A stretch of DNA of 64,000 nucleotides, from NCBI GenBank assembly GCA_963682175.1, contig OY821775.1, positions 35,090,053-35,154,052 on the forward strand. The letters run 5' to 3'. Under the pieces are notes generated by a model. That model saw only the letters and a list, made by a program, of their open reading frames with translations. It was not told the origin of the DNA and did no database searches. The stretch comes from Triglochin maritima. Its lineage: Eukaryota > Streptophyta > Magnoliopsida > Alismatales > Juncaginaceae. Position numbers and translations under genes: made by a program. Below, piece after piece: positions 11,176 to 21,143 of the stretch. Positions within the stretch are counted from its first letter, which is position 1; each line of letters begins with the position of its first letter.

Positions 11176-11560
11176 GCTTAGGACATATATTTGATAGGTA
11201 CTTGTCCAATCAAACGTTATTTTTTTGATCTTGCAATTATGTGAGTATCAGATAGGTATGTGGTCAATTACAAGTTTATTTGATAGGTACACGTCCAATT
11301 TTTGCAGAACCATGGACGGGTACACTGCTAATATCCAAACTTTTGAACGGTACGAAAGCAAAACACCAAATGAAAAATGCTGGTGTGTTACGGGAAATGT
11401 AAACGGAGGCACATGATTGTGGGGCCCATTGTGACGAATATGTATGATGGCAATTACATGTTTATTTGATAGGTACACATCCAATTTTTGCAGAACCATG
11501 GATATGTCGCCAATTTCCAAACTTTTGATCGGTACGGAATAAAAAAATCCAAGGTTGTAT

Positions 11561-11955
11561 TGAGGTCAATTCAAAGATCTTACCCTAGAAAGGACATCTC
11601 ATGTTAGTGTTATAATTGAGAATGCATATCCACTTTTCCTTGAGAAAGGACCTTACTATCCTTTAAAGCATATAAGTGTCCTTTAAAAGAACTGAATTTC
11701 TGTGCCCCCCTTTGAATTAGGAAAATTGTAATCCATGCACACTTTTAATTTTCCTTCTCAATGCTTGAGGTCGGAAACTGAAAGCAATTTAAACCTTAAA
11801 TAGAAACCTTAAATTGCTTTCAGTTTCGGTCGATGGCTTACCAATAAGGTTTTAAACCATAAAGTGACCTTATAGTTAAGCAATTTAAGCCACAAAATTC
11901 AATCGACTGAAACCTTAAATCGTCAAACTGAAAATGGGTTCGGTCGATCACTTAC
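11561..11955. other. Spacer between TIR element and gypsy 5' LTR, with one perfect hairpin
   Basis: No gene seen. It contains a perfect 19-bp inverted repeat, GAAACTGAAAGCAATTTAA at 11774-11792 and its exact complement at 11809-11827, separated by 16 bases. The word CGGTCGAT occurs next to it and again at 11941. Confidence 0.75.
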
Positions 11956-13503
11956 TGATTAGTAGCATATCATGCGTCATATTCATGCTATATATTTTTT
12001 AATTTTACTCCAATATTGTGCTACTCGATTTGTTGTTCGTCGTGTTTCAGGAATTAGGGAATAAAGAAGAGGAAGGGAACAAAAAGGACCTAAATGTAAA
12101 AGGTATGGACTGATTTGGAAGGTTGATGACCAATTTGTAATGCACATGGACTGCATCACAAAACAGGAAGGACAGAAGTGCAAACCCGGAGGGACCTGAT
12201 TGTGAAGTGCAAATATGGTGACACTTGACCTGAATCATATCAGTATTTCACCAATTAAACTCAAAGTGATTCGAGACAGCAGACCAGGACTTCACCTCAT
12301 GTGCCAAATGAAGCCATAAAGTAGGATACAAATTTTTAACACGATCCAACGCATTTTATCCGCCACTGGCGGATCAAAATGGTCCAAATGGTCTCCAATT
12401 TTGGTTGTGGTTCGGGTTGTTGGGTTAGAGAATTGCTGGACTATCATATGTAATTTAGGGTCGTCCGATTATTCCTAGATTAATACTAACCATGTATTAT
12501 TCTATATATGTCATTGTAATCCCTCCTCTCCACCTCTTCTTCCTCCTTCCCCCATTAGAGTAGGTTTTTGTTTCCTGTGTTAGTAGTGTAAGAAGGGGGT
12601 TGGAGAAGAGCAAACTTTGTCTTTTATTTTCATAATCTAGTTTAGTTCTTGTTTATTGTGTTGATGTTTTCCTTTGATGCAATTTCTTTTATGTTGTTTG
12701 TTTACTCTAGTCTTGTACATTTCTTTCATGGGTTTATGTTTTTTTATGCTTTCTTTAGTGTAGAGATGGGTAGAGAGTAGTCCATGCCCATTGGGGTGGA
12801 GAAGAAGGTGATTTCATCATGTGATGGATTAGTGTGTGTTAATCTTAATCCCATGAGCTTTACATTATTTCCATAACCATCTAATGAGATTTCGCTCTTA
12901 TCTTTGATGTGCTAATGCTTTGTAATGAAGCTTAGCACATGCTTAGATTAGTGGACCTATTTTATGGGGAATGACGAGGTTAGGATAAAGATGGAGTGGA
13001 AGAACGAAACAAGACATGTGCATGCATGTGCTCATGTTGGCTTTATCTAAATTAATGTCTTCTGTGATTTAATGATTGTGATAAATCTTATTTCATGTTG
13101 AGACATAGTTGGATTTGAGTCATTTTGCATGTGAACATAATAGCTTCGTTTCAATTATTGTCTTATATGTTTTAATGATAAGGTTTTATCTTATTTCAAG
13201 TGGAGGCAAAGTTGGAATTGAGTTTTATGATTTTCATGTCTGACATGTTTTGATGAGCATATTTGAACACACACAACACACATTTTTGTATTCACATTCT
13301 TTCTCTACCCCGTAAGGGGTTTAGTTTGATTGCTTATTTTCCGATATATTTTTCATTGTAGTGTAGTTTCAATCAGATCTCTCTTCTTCTCCCTCACTCG
13401 AGTATCGTGAATCTGACTCACACGCCTTTCCTGTGGACCGACCCGTATTTGCCACTGCTTCAACCCGGCCGTGCACTTGCAGGTTTTTAACTGATTCAAT
13501 TGA
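11956..13503 (+). repeat. 5' LTR, gypsy family A
   Basis: Starts TGATTAGTAGCATATCATGC and runs to GATTCAATTGA just before the PBS. It aligns over its length with the 3' LTR at 39535-41079: GTGCTACTCGA, CTCCTCTCCACCTCTTCTTCC, GTAGAGATGGGTAGAGAGTAG, GACCCGTATTTGCCAC and CGTGCACTTGCAG are shared. The U3 palindrome ATCCGCCACTGGCGGAT is at 12358-12374. The TATA position reads TATATATG (about 12504-12511), weaker than TATAAATA in the partner. Length is 1548 bp against 1545 bp. Confidence 0.88.
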
Positions 13504-13508
13504 ATTTT

Positions 13509-13526
13509 TGGCGTCGTTGCCGAGGA
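13509..13526 (+). other. Primer binding site, tRNA-Asp type
   Basis: TGGCGTCGTTGCCGAGGA lies five bases after the LTR end. The complement of the plant tRNA-Asp 3' end is TGGCGCCGTTGCCGGGGA, so two positions differ, both consistent with C-to-T or G-to-A decay. It proves orientation and that 11956-13503 is a 5' LTR. Confidence 0.88.
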
Positions 13527-14640
13527 GTGTCGTTTTCATAGTCGAGTTCGCCATTTTGGTGGGGTTTTTTCTTTGTTTTTACGTTTCCGTTTTTGTTTTG
13601 GTTACTGGAATGGGGTTAGAAGTGAATAGGAGGACCTAATGGGGCTTAGAAGCACACTGGTGAATTTTGGGGACCTGACCTCTAAGATCTGCCAGTAGCA
13701 GATTTCCATCCGCTAGTGGTGGATTTGGTGAGGTATTTTTTATTTCTGTTTCAACTGTAGCTTCCTTTTCCTATTTCTAGTTGGTTCCTTTCACTGTTGA
13801 CATAATGCATGCTCTGTTTTAGTGTTAGAAATTAATTTGGCTTGCATGACCCTTTCGTAAGACAACTTGGACCCTAAAACTCAAAGCAAAAAACTAGATT
13901 ATTTGCCATCTAGGTCATGCATCATCTGTAGACCTTGCACGCATATTGTGTTTCATTTGCTTTAATGTCTCATTGTTGATTGATGGCATGAGGCACATGC
14001 ACTTGTTCACTCATTCATGCATGGTTAAAGCATGTATTAGTTAGTATGGTGCATTGGGACAAGAGTGATGCGAGTGATTGATTGTAGAGTTGATTGCTAG
14101 CTTAAGTTTAAAACATTACTAAGGGGGGTTATCCCATACAAGATAAGGTGGGGGTGGGGGTTTCATCACCCTTTCCTTTGCCCCAAAAATCACTCCTAAT
14201 CAAAAGCCTTAAATCTAAAAGCAAGTAGACATTGTCCACTAGGACTCGGACGCATTGGGAGAGTGATTCGCTCACGACCGTCATGACCCGATCAACGTCG
14301 CCCACTTTGTCGACAGTGGGAGAGACGAGATCTTCAGATCTTGGCTAACTTGCTTGGCTCTGTGGTCTTCCTCGTAGGGAGGAGAGGTGTGTTGAGGCCA
14401 TATGACCTCGCAGTTAGGCGTCGTCTAGTTGTAAGGACCTATAGTGACCCTAAGCTGTGTGAGCCTTGTTTGCAAGATAGGCTTCTACCCTAACCCTTTA
14501 CCCATGCTAGTTTTAGGGATTCTTCCCTTCTCCTCTAAGTCATCTTCTTCTCACCTACTTCTACGTTCTAGTCTCCTCCCCTTTACACTCTTTGTTTGCG
14601 TTTTTAGGTCGAGTCGATCACTTTTTGCGAGCATGGCCTC
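13527..14640 (+). other. Gypsy 5' leader
   Basis: Untranslated leader with no long ORF. It carries a degenerate copy of the twin palindrome (GCCAGTAGCAGATTTCCATC at about 13691-13710, then CGCTAGTGGTGGA) and landmark blocks shared with the leaders at 54944-55887 (plus) and 35262-36337 and 41080-43640 (minus): TAAAGCATG.ATTAG, GGGGATTTCATCACCC-like near 14156, CGCCCACTTTGTCGACAGT near 14299 and GATTAGGCTTCTACCC-like near 14477. Confidence 0.7.
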
Positions 14641-15572
14641 GTGGTGGTGAGAGTGGTCGACTCGAGACTTCATTGTCGAGTTTGATGGTTACATGGGCGA
14701 CCATCGATATCATTGCTGGGACCACGAAAATTCTCCCTGGAATTATGAACCCATGCAGCCTGGGTTGTCTCAAATAAACACGCCTTATGGTTTGGACAAT
14801 CTTAAATGTGTGGCTGAGCAATCTTCATTTTGGGGTAATAGAGAGAGGCACCGACTGCTTGACCACCATCTAGTTATGTCTGATCATATGTTGGTCAACA
14901 AACTGAGACATTACAACAACCTTTGACCTCTTTCATGTGTGCGGTAGACGACTTGAGTAAACTGGTGGCTCCAGTAGCCGTACTGTGTCACTGTTATGGG
15001 TGGATTGGTCACGTTATTGGGGAATGTCCTTACGTTCCCAGAGCCTGAGTATGAGCATACCTTTTCCCAAAATGCTCAATGTGACCATTACGCATCCACG
15101 TACAACCCAATAGGGATGGATTCGTGGGGAGATAATTCTTATTCAAATTCTTATACATCATTCCCACCCAGTATCCCCTCCCGAATACCCAGAATTATAC
15201 CAACACCCTACTCCCAATCATCGAACTCATTCTCAGCCCATGAACACCCAACCCCAAAATTTCCAAGCTCTAACTTGAGCCACACAGTTGACCAGATACC
15301 CGATTCCTTGAAACAAACTCTCCTTACTTTCATGTAAACCACTCAGCAGTCCATGCAAAATATCGCAAAGCTAGTGTGTCAAATGACATAGCAATTACGT
15401 GAACGTGAGGGGGTAACTTTTCTTGTCAACATAAGGATTTATCTTCTGATATCGAACCACCACCCCATCCACAAATTCAAAGCACAATCTTTCAAAGTCA
15501 AAGTCCTAGTTATTCTGAGGGACTTGGCGTTTCAATTCACGATCACATGGTGGGGGATTCGATCCAAATTGA
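14640..15572 (+). pseudogene. Gypsy gag-like relic (Athila type)
   Basis: Broken frames of the gag region. It begins DGYMGDHRYHCWDHENSPW (about 14680-14740), then AEQSSFWGN (about 14810-14845), the remains of a zinc knuckle near 14985-15030 and EPEYEHTFSQNAQCDHYAST (about 15040-15100), followed by a proline/serine-rich stretch and DSLKQTLLTFM (15337). Near 15360-15420 the frame gives QNIAKLVCQMT and then QLREREG, the usual gag C-terminal MTQQLSERE-like motif. In the knuckle the second cysteine codon reads TAT instead of TGC (compare 58.29 kb), so the CCHC box is lost. Other copies lie at 34794-35261 (minus) and 56740-59119 (plus). Confidence 0.72.
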
Positions 15573-15957
15573 CTAAATCTAAGTGACTAATAAAAGAAGA
15601 TAGAATTCAGGAATGGAAAATCCCTAAGGGGTGGAGTGTGTGTACACATGAAATAAGAAGTGATGAATGCATACAATAAGCTCAAGTGTAGTTAGTGCTT
15701 GTAATGCATAAGAAGTACCTCATGGCAAGACCTATCATTCAAAGCACTAACCTAAGTGATTAATATGAGCATGACAAGTTTGTTATTAAGAACCTAAGCA
15801 AGCATGAAATGTACCTAAACATTATGACAGAAACTATCAAGTTAAGTGTTCTCATTAATTCAAACAAGCATACTAATATTTCTCACATACAACAATATTT
15901 AGCATTTATTCCATCTACATAACATGTATAAACATCTACTCCCACCTTCGAGGCAGG
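15573..15957 (-). repeat. Truncated gypsy LTR fragment, minus strand, inside plus-strand element
   Basis: From CTAAGTGACTAAT to CATCTACTCCCACCTTC this matches the middle of the minus-strand LTRs at 32250-32620 and 59339-59706 (CCCTAAGGGGTGGAGTGTGTG, GGCAAGACCTATCATTC, TTTGTTATTAAGAACC, AACATGTATAAACATC). Both LTR ends are missing. It separates gag from the integrase tail and marks a recombination or deletion junction. Confidence 0.78.
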
Positions 15958-15989
15958 ACAAAAGGTCTTATTGTATAATTCTCGCCTCC

Positions 15990-16203
15990 ACTTGTTTCCG
16001 GGGAAACTTCAGAGTCATTGGTAAGGGCCCTTTATTGTTTTAACCATCTCCCCTCATGGGGCGGTTGCGAGTCAGAATCCAAGGAATGGGACGTGTTCAA
16101 AGCTAATGGACAATGCCTCAAACCGTACTTGGAAGGGACCACAACAGAGCTCGAGGAGGAAGTCGTGTCTTTACACGAACTCCCCGCGGATGTGGTCACT
16201 TGA
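15990..16203 (+). pseudogene. C-terminal tail of gypsy integrase
   Basis: Last part of a gypsy integrase, the chromosomal joining enzyme. Read across frames: KLQSHW followed by GPFIV-like (about 16003-16045), SPHGAV (about 16050-16065), then the in-frame end FKANGQCLKPYLEGTTTELE (about 16098-16158) and a stop at 16201-16203. Athila-type integrases end with 'GKL.S.W.GPF.V...FPHGAVE' and 'FKVNGQRLKPY', so the match is close in order and spacing. The catalytic DDE core and zinc-binding region are not in the window. It shows that the ancestral element carried pol upstream of the accessory ORF. Confidence 0.75.
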
Positions 16204-16470
16204 TGTGATCCATCCCTTCATTTGTTTGTACTTATCCCTTGCCCTACCCATTCTCCACCAGAGCAAAAATGCATCTTTCCCTTTGTTTTCGCCACCACCC
16301 AAATCCCACCCCTAAATCGCACTAACCGACCGCTAATCATCGGTTCTACACCGCCAATTAGCGGTCTGTTGTGTCCTGTTTTCGTTGTGTCTTGGTCGAG
16401 TTGGGTGATTTTGGGTTTACTGCTGGTTCTGTTGGGCGAGTTTTTGTTTTGCTGGTAGAGTCGACGTGCG

Positions 16471-17483
16471 GTGGTCTCCATCCCTCTCGCACCTTGTTCG
16501 TCTTCGCCGTCGCGTGCTTCACCGTTAAAGCTCGCCAAGGTAGGTGCAGGTATGGCCAACCACCATTTAATTCCAGAACTCAATTTTGCCTCCCTGATTC
16601 GTGAATTCAGAGTACCCTTCTACGATCGAATCGTAGCTAAAGGGTGGTACCATTTGTTGTATGAGGGCGACGAAACCATGTACGTAGAGCCTCTCGTACA
16701 TGAGTTCTTTACTAAACTCGAGTGTGACCACACCAGACCACTCGAGTTTAGTGTCACTCTCAGAGGGGTGAAGCACACCGTGACACCCAAATTTATCTCC
16801 GACGCGACTAGGATCCCCGTAGTCGATGATCTCGCGCCCACCCACGACATTAATTTTTACAGATCTATGCTTGGGCACAGGCAACCTATATCATCGCATG
16901 GGGGAGTACCTAATGCGCACATTTACTCCAATGTGAATATTGTAGCCAGGTGGGTGTGTAGGAATGTATTGGGCGAAGAGCGGACCTCCACATTTTTCAC
17001 ACCTAGTTTGCGAATCGTGTATAGTCTTATGGATGGTTCACCTCACTGCATTTGTCGAACATTGTTCAACGTTTTGGAGAAGCTAAGCTGAAATAAATAC
17101 ACTGTTTGCCTGCCCTGGTTACCAAATTGTGTGGAATGTTGGACATCCCACGATTTGAGTGCATGCTGAGGCGCCAAGGCACCGACCTTCAGGTAGCAAA
17201 GATGACCCCATCATTTCGCAATTGCCTTCCTGAGGCATGGGTGCCTGATTACATGGAGGAGGATGTTAGAGCATGTTCCTCAAGCTCATGTGTGAGCTCA
17301 GGAATGCTCTTTAACACCAAAATTTCTGAGATGGTGGTCGAGCAACAAAATGTCATCTTAGCCAAACAAAACCAAAAGATCTATATGAAATTGTCGAGAG
17401 AGGTGCCTCTTCAGGCACCTCCAGCCGCCGTTATTAGTCTGGTACACCCCATCCATGCATGGAACCATTTTACCATACATTGA
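16471..17483 (+). pseudogene. Accessory ORF of gypsy element (plant transposon-protein family), one frameshift
   Basis: Two adjoining frames, 16471-17091 (206 codons) and 17106-17483 (125 codons), read as one protein with a frameshift near 17085. The likely start is the Met at 16552 (MANHHLIPELNFASLIREFR); the earlier in-frame ATG adds a low-complexity leader. Landmarks: FYDRIVAKGWYHLLYEGDE, EPLVHEFFTKLECD, SVTLRGVKHTVTPKFISDA, NAHIYSNVNIVARWVCRNVL, then LPALVTKLCGMLDI in the second frame. 'V.EF...L......V.LRG....F....I' is typical of a plant-specific family with no known enzyme activity, here directly after integrase, where Athila elements carry an env-like ORF. No signal peptide or clear membrane segment is visible. 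It is the best preserved coding stretch of this element. Confidence 0.6.
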
Positions 17484-18660
17484 GGACATTGCATGGATTA
17501 TATGTGGGGGGGGGGGGGTTGTTTTCACGTTTGTACATAGTTTGTGTGTCTTGTTTTTATTTCGTTTTCTTTTGGTTGTACTGCTAGGGTCATGTTAGTG
17601 TGATGCGTTTAATATTGATATATCTACTTGCTATGATCCTTGGGTGACTTGTCTTCTTTTGCTTGCCTAGTGCTTTAAAATTTTCACATTTCTTTCAAAA
17701 TCCTCATGTGTTTGCGAAAAAAAATGGTTTGTGGGTCTTGCATGTGTTTAGCATGTGTGCAACTGTTGAGAGGCAAAGTAAAAAGAAAACTCCCAAAATT
17801 TTCTTGAACATGATGCATTATGATATCTAGTTCACTGGCTTTAGGTTTTATCGAGTCGTTAGGATGCACCCCGATTTTCCCTTGCGAGGCGAGTAATCAT
17901 AGGGTTTCAGTAATCAAACAAATAAAGAAGTCCACCCTGAACCTAGTGAGTCAAATAATATGTGTCTGTTAGTATAAGGAAGTTTGTCGTAGTCAAGAGC
18001 CCTTAAACTCTTTTGGTGAAACTGTAAAAGTAGGGGTTTTGGTTCCCATATAGATTAGTGAATAAGTGGTTCTCTCTCTTCTCGCATGGCTCCGATCACT
18101 CGGGAAATTAGGTCCGAGGGTACTTAGTGTCTGGTGCTCTCGAGTCATCTGACTTGGGATGCACCGACCGAACTCCCGTTAGACGGGTGGTAGGGATCGC
18201 CCAATGTGGAGATTTAGGGGAAGGTGTACGTGATAGTGTAAGTCCTCACAGGAAATGATGCACGAAACCCGACCCTGGGAAAATGAAACACCAACCAATA
18301 TAATGCTCCAAAGAAAAAGAAAAAAAGAAGAGTCAAATAAGAACCTTAATGGACTTTACACAATGTTTCACTTTCAGAACTTAAGGTTGCCCATGTCTTT
18401 CACTTATGTCGTTAACTAACTTTCATGAATAATTAATTAGGCTAGGTGTGTGGACTGATTACTTATATAGAGTCGGCTCGTAGCATTACTGCGTCCAATG
18501 ATTAACAAAATGAGTCATCGAGTCGTGTAGCTAGGTTGAATAATGCATCTTTGTTCGGATTTTGAGGGTGTATCAGCTGAAAACCCTCAGGAGACAACAC
18601 TACTCCTTGGAGACAAGGAGGTTTAACGGCTTGTTGTATGTGCTAAGTGCAACCGTGATT
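17484..18660 (+). other. Gypsy 3' untranslated region with G-rich purine tract
   Basis: Starts with CATTGAGGACATTGCATGGA and a run of about 13 G at 17506-17518, a motif found after the last ORF in other copies (51800-51840; 63800-63835 on the minus strand). It continues with conserved blocks: GGTCATGTTAGTGTGATGCG, GGATGCACCCCGATTTTCCC, AAGAAGTCCACCCTGAACC, GACTTGGGATGC.CCGACCG, GGTGTACGTGATAGTGTAAG, GTGTGGACTGATTAC and GAAAACCCTCAGGAGACAAC. It breaks off at GTGCAACCGTGATT (18660), about 100 bp short of where the PPT and 3' LTR start in the copy at 39535. Confidence 0.75.
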
Positions 18661-19254
18661 CTCTCAAAAAACTACCGAAATTATTTCAACATATATGAAA
18701 TAAGAAAGTGCTCAAAAAATTTGGAGGTGACCAAGATGGCTATGGTACCAATGTATGCAATCTACGTTTGAATCTACAGGTTCGGAATTACCTTTGGTGG
18801 AGAGAACCTGTGGCAGCGGAATGGATCGGCGATCACCTCACGGAATCCTCTGGAGCACCGGTCGGCCTTCTACTCTCTTGGAGAAGAAGCGCGAATCCAC
18901 AACCCAAGAGTCCACGGATTGGCTTGGTGGATGTGGAGGGACGAATGTGAGAGAAAGGGAGAGGTGGCGGCTAGGGTTTGGTGGAGCTAGGGTTTGCACA
19001 CAAGAATCATCCATCCAATGGGAGGCTCCCCTCCTTATATAGATGGCCCCACCCTAAACCATAATGCGCAGCCAATGAGAGTCGCCATGTGTCAGTGCTT
19101 TGGGCAAACATCATCTTAATCCTTAGATTAATCCAGTAGAGAGGAGTGCGAAGTAGAGACAGGGGAAGGAGAATGAAGGGTAAAGGAGAGGAAGCGTGGA
19201 CGTTCCTAGGGTTTCTAGGGTCATTTTCCACCATTTCCCCATCAAATTCGTTCT
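18661..19254 (+). other. LINE 5' leader or unassigned sequence
   Basis: No homology to the gypsy 3' region is visible from 18661 on. A GC-richer stretch (18790-19030) and CTTATATAGATGG (19034-19046) precede the LINE ORF1, but the LINE 5' end cannot be placed. Short open frames here (for example 18755-19042) look incidental. Confidence 0.4.
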
Positions 19255-19287
19255 TTGGTTCTAGTTTTTCTTCTCCATTCCCTTGCT

Positions 19288-20487
19288 ATGGAGAAGTCCT
19301 TTAGTGTTGCAAAGGGTCGTGAAGAAGCATGGAATGTGGATGTGGAGCAACCTAGGGAGCATGCTCAACCCCACAAGTGGTCTAACCTCTTTCAGAAGAG
19401 GGTCAAGCGAAGCACTACTTTGGAGTTTTTTGCACGAACAATAAGGGAAGGAGGCGCTAGGGCTGCTACCATTTCCAGTCAAGAGCAAGAAGAAGCTATT
19501 GGTGCATGGAAGAAGGTGTTGATGGGATACTTCGTGGGGTTCACTCCTCATTTACCTACACTTGAAAAACATCTAGCTAAGGTGTGGAAGATTTTGGGAG
19601 AGTTAGAGATTGTTCGTCGGAGGTTCAACATGATGATTTTCAGATTTGCTCTAGATGTCGGCCGAGTTCTTGCTCTTGAGAATGGTCCATGGTTTCTGCA
19701 GGGGGCGCCACTCATTCTCCATACATGGTCGGCTGGCATTAAGACCCAAGATAAGGTTTGCACGGTCCCAATTTGGGTGAGGTTCTTGGATTTGGACTTT
19801 GAAATTTTGGTCAAGGAAACACCTTGGCACACTTGCAAGTTTGTTAGGGTCGCCAATATACATGGACGAGAACATGACGATGGGGTGTTCGCTAGCTTAT
19901 GCTCGAGTGTGCATGGAGGTGAGTGGCGACTTTGATTACGCATCACACATCTTGGTGCAAAACGAGAAGGAGGAGGGAGAGGTCGTGCATGTGGAGTACG
20001 AATGAAGCCATTATTTTGTAAGTTATGTTCAATGTTTGGTCATCTTGATACTTGTTTCCCGAAGAGGGCACCAGAGGTGAGGTTTGGACATGGAAGGGAA
20101 CTGATGGGTAGAGGGCATAGGTGGGTGGAGAAAAAGAAGGGACAAGGAGGGAGTGGGGGTACTGGAACAGGTGTTGCGGGTGGTGCTGGTCAATGTGAGG
20201 ATGGAGTTTCTGGGAGTATGGGGGACAACATCTCGCCGGAGTTGGAAGTGTTTCTAGAGGATGAAGAACAATCTCTCGAAGTGGGTGTAACAGAAGGGTG
20301 TAACAACGTGAGGGATGGTGTGGAGAGAAAGGGAACAAAGGATAACGGAGGTGATGGTACTCCATTAGAGGAAGAGGTGGAGTCCATAAATGAAAGAGAG
20401 ATGGGAACATCCTTAGTTGCTTCAAACAAGTACCATGCAAAGAAAAGAAATTGTTGCGATGGGGCTGCTCAAAACAAACTTAGGTGA
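19288..20487 (+). pseudogene. LINE ORF1: DUF4283 plus zinc-knuckle protein
   Basis: RNA-binding chaperone-like protein of plant L1 elements. The Met at 19288 (MEKSFSVAKG) is the likely start. Residues around WKKVLMGYFVGFTPHLPTLE, VWKILG, FNMMIFRFALDVGRVLALEN and GPWFLQGAPLILHTWSAG form a DUF4283 domain. VPIWVRFLDLDFEI follows, as usual. The frame is lost near 19875 and picked up at 19880-20005 and again at 20002, where KPLFCKLCSMFGHLDTCF gives a zinc knuckle (C-x2-C-x4-H-x3-C; the usual spacing has four residues before the last Cys). The C-terminal 150 residues are glycine-, glutamate- and lysine-rich low complexity. ORF2 starts about 650 bp downstream. Confidence 0.8.
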
Positions 20488-21143
20488 ATGGGAACCAATG
20501 AGAAGGGGTCAAGTGAAAGGAGAGAACCAATAAGAGCTGAGATAGGTGGAGTGGAAGGTGTGTGTAGTGATGAGAATAGCAAGGAGGCTTCACCTGGCAA
20601 GGGAGCACTTAGTGGAGGAAGTAGGTGGAGTGACCAAATATGCACCCAAGGTGGATGGATCACATGGGGGACTTGATGGTTTGCATGGTGTGCATGGGAG
20701 TGGATGTTTGCAACGTGAAGAGGAGTGGCTACAAAATGAAATACTAAGTGGTACACAACAAAGGAATGGGATGCCTCAGGGGAATCGTGCATGCATGTGT
20801 GATGGACTTGCACGAGAGGCAAAAGGGGAAGTGTTGCATGGGGTCAACCTGAGGGAGGAATAGTATGCTCTTTCACCAAATAAATTCCAGTTCCTTGCTG
20901 ACAAGATGGAGGGGATGGTAGGGTTTGTGAGGGAAGCCCAACAACTATTGAGCTCCTTGAAGGAGAGACGGATGGAAGTGGCATAGAGAGAGGAGACAAG
21001 AAGATGTTCTCGCCACCTACAAAGGTCAATCTTGAGGAAGATACGCCTCCGTATTCCTTCAGGCATGTGACAGTGGTGGAAGTGGCAAAGCAAAGGAAAG
21101 GTAATCGAGGAAAGAAGGGAGTCTGCTCCACACTTTCGCACCC

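Larger units (their letters stand above)
10071..11551. mobile_element. Non-autonomous TIR element, MULE-like, 9-bp TSD
   Basis: Arms of about 350 bp in inverted orientation (about 10075-10430 and 11184-11545) enclose about 750 bp without coding capacity. Each arm holds two copies of a diverged subunit: in the right arm GATAGGTACACGTCCAATTT and GATAGGTACACATCCAATTT, each followed by a shared GCAGAACCATGGA word, and CCAAACTTTTGA. The left arm shows their complements (TTGGACGTGTACCTATCAAA, TTGGATGTGTATCTATCAAA). The 9-base word AGGTTGTAT sits directly outside both ends (10062-10070 and 11552-11560). That length fits the target duplication of Mutator-like elements, which also have long TIRs. The left terminus looks about 20 bp shorter than the right. 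No transposase is present, so mobilisation would need a related autonomous copy. A foldback element is the alternative. Confidence 0.62.
11956..18660 (+). mobile_element. Athila-like Ty3-gypsy element, plus strand, internally rearranged, 3' LTR lost
   Basis: In order: 5' LTR (11956-13503), tRNA-Asp PBS (13509-13526), leader, gag-like relic, a minus-strand LTR fragment (15573-15957), the C-terminal end of integrase, an accessory ORF (16471-17483) and a 3' untranslated stretch that stops at 18660 next to LINE-related sequence. Protease, RT, RNase H and most of integrase are absent. Their place is taken by the LTR fragment, so recombination between nested elements probably removed them. PBS type, gag style and an ORF downstream of pol fit the Athila/Tat side of the gypsy superfamily. 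No 3' LTR follows the LINE. Confidence 0.75.

Noticed and set aside
18755..19042. Short gene upstream of LINE ORF1
   Set aside because: Overlapping frames of similar length, low-complexity Arg/Gly/Ser composition and no motif; more likely leader sequence.
19943..20440. 165-codon minus-strand ORF, Pro/His/Leu-rich
   Set aside because: Antisense shadow of the low-complexity C-terminus of LINE ORF1.
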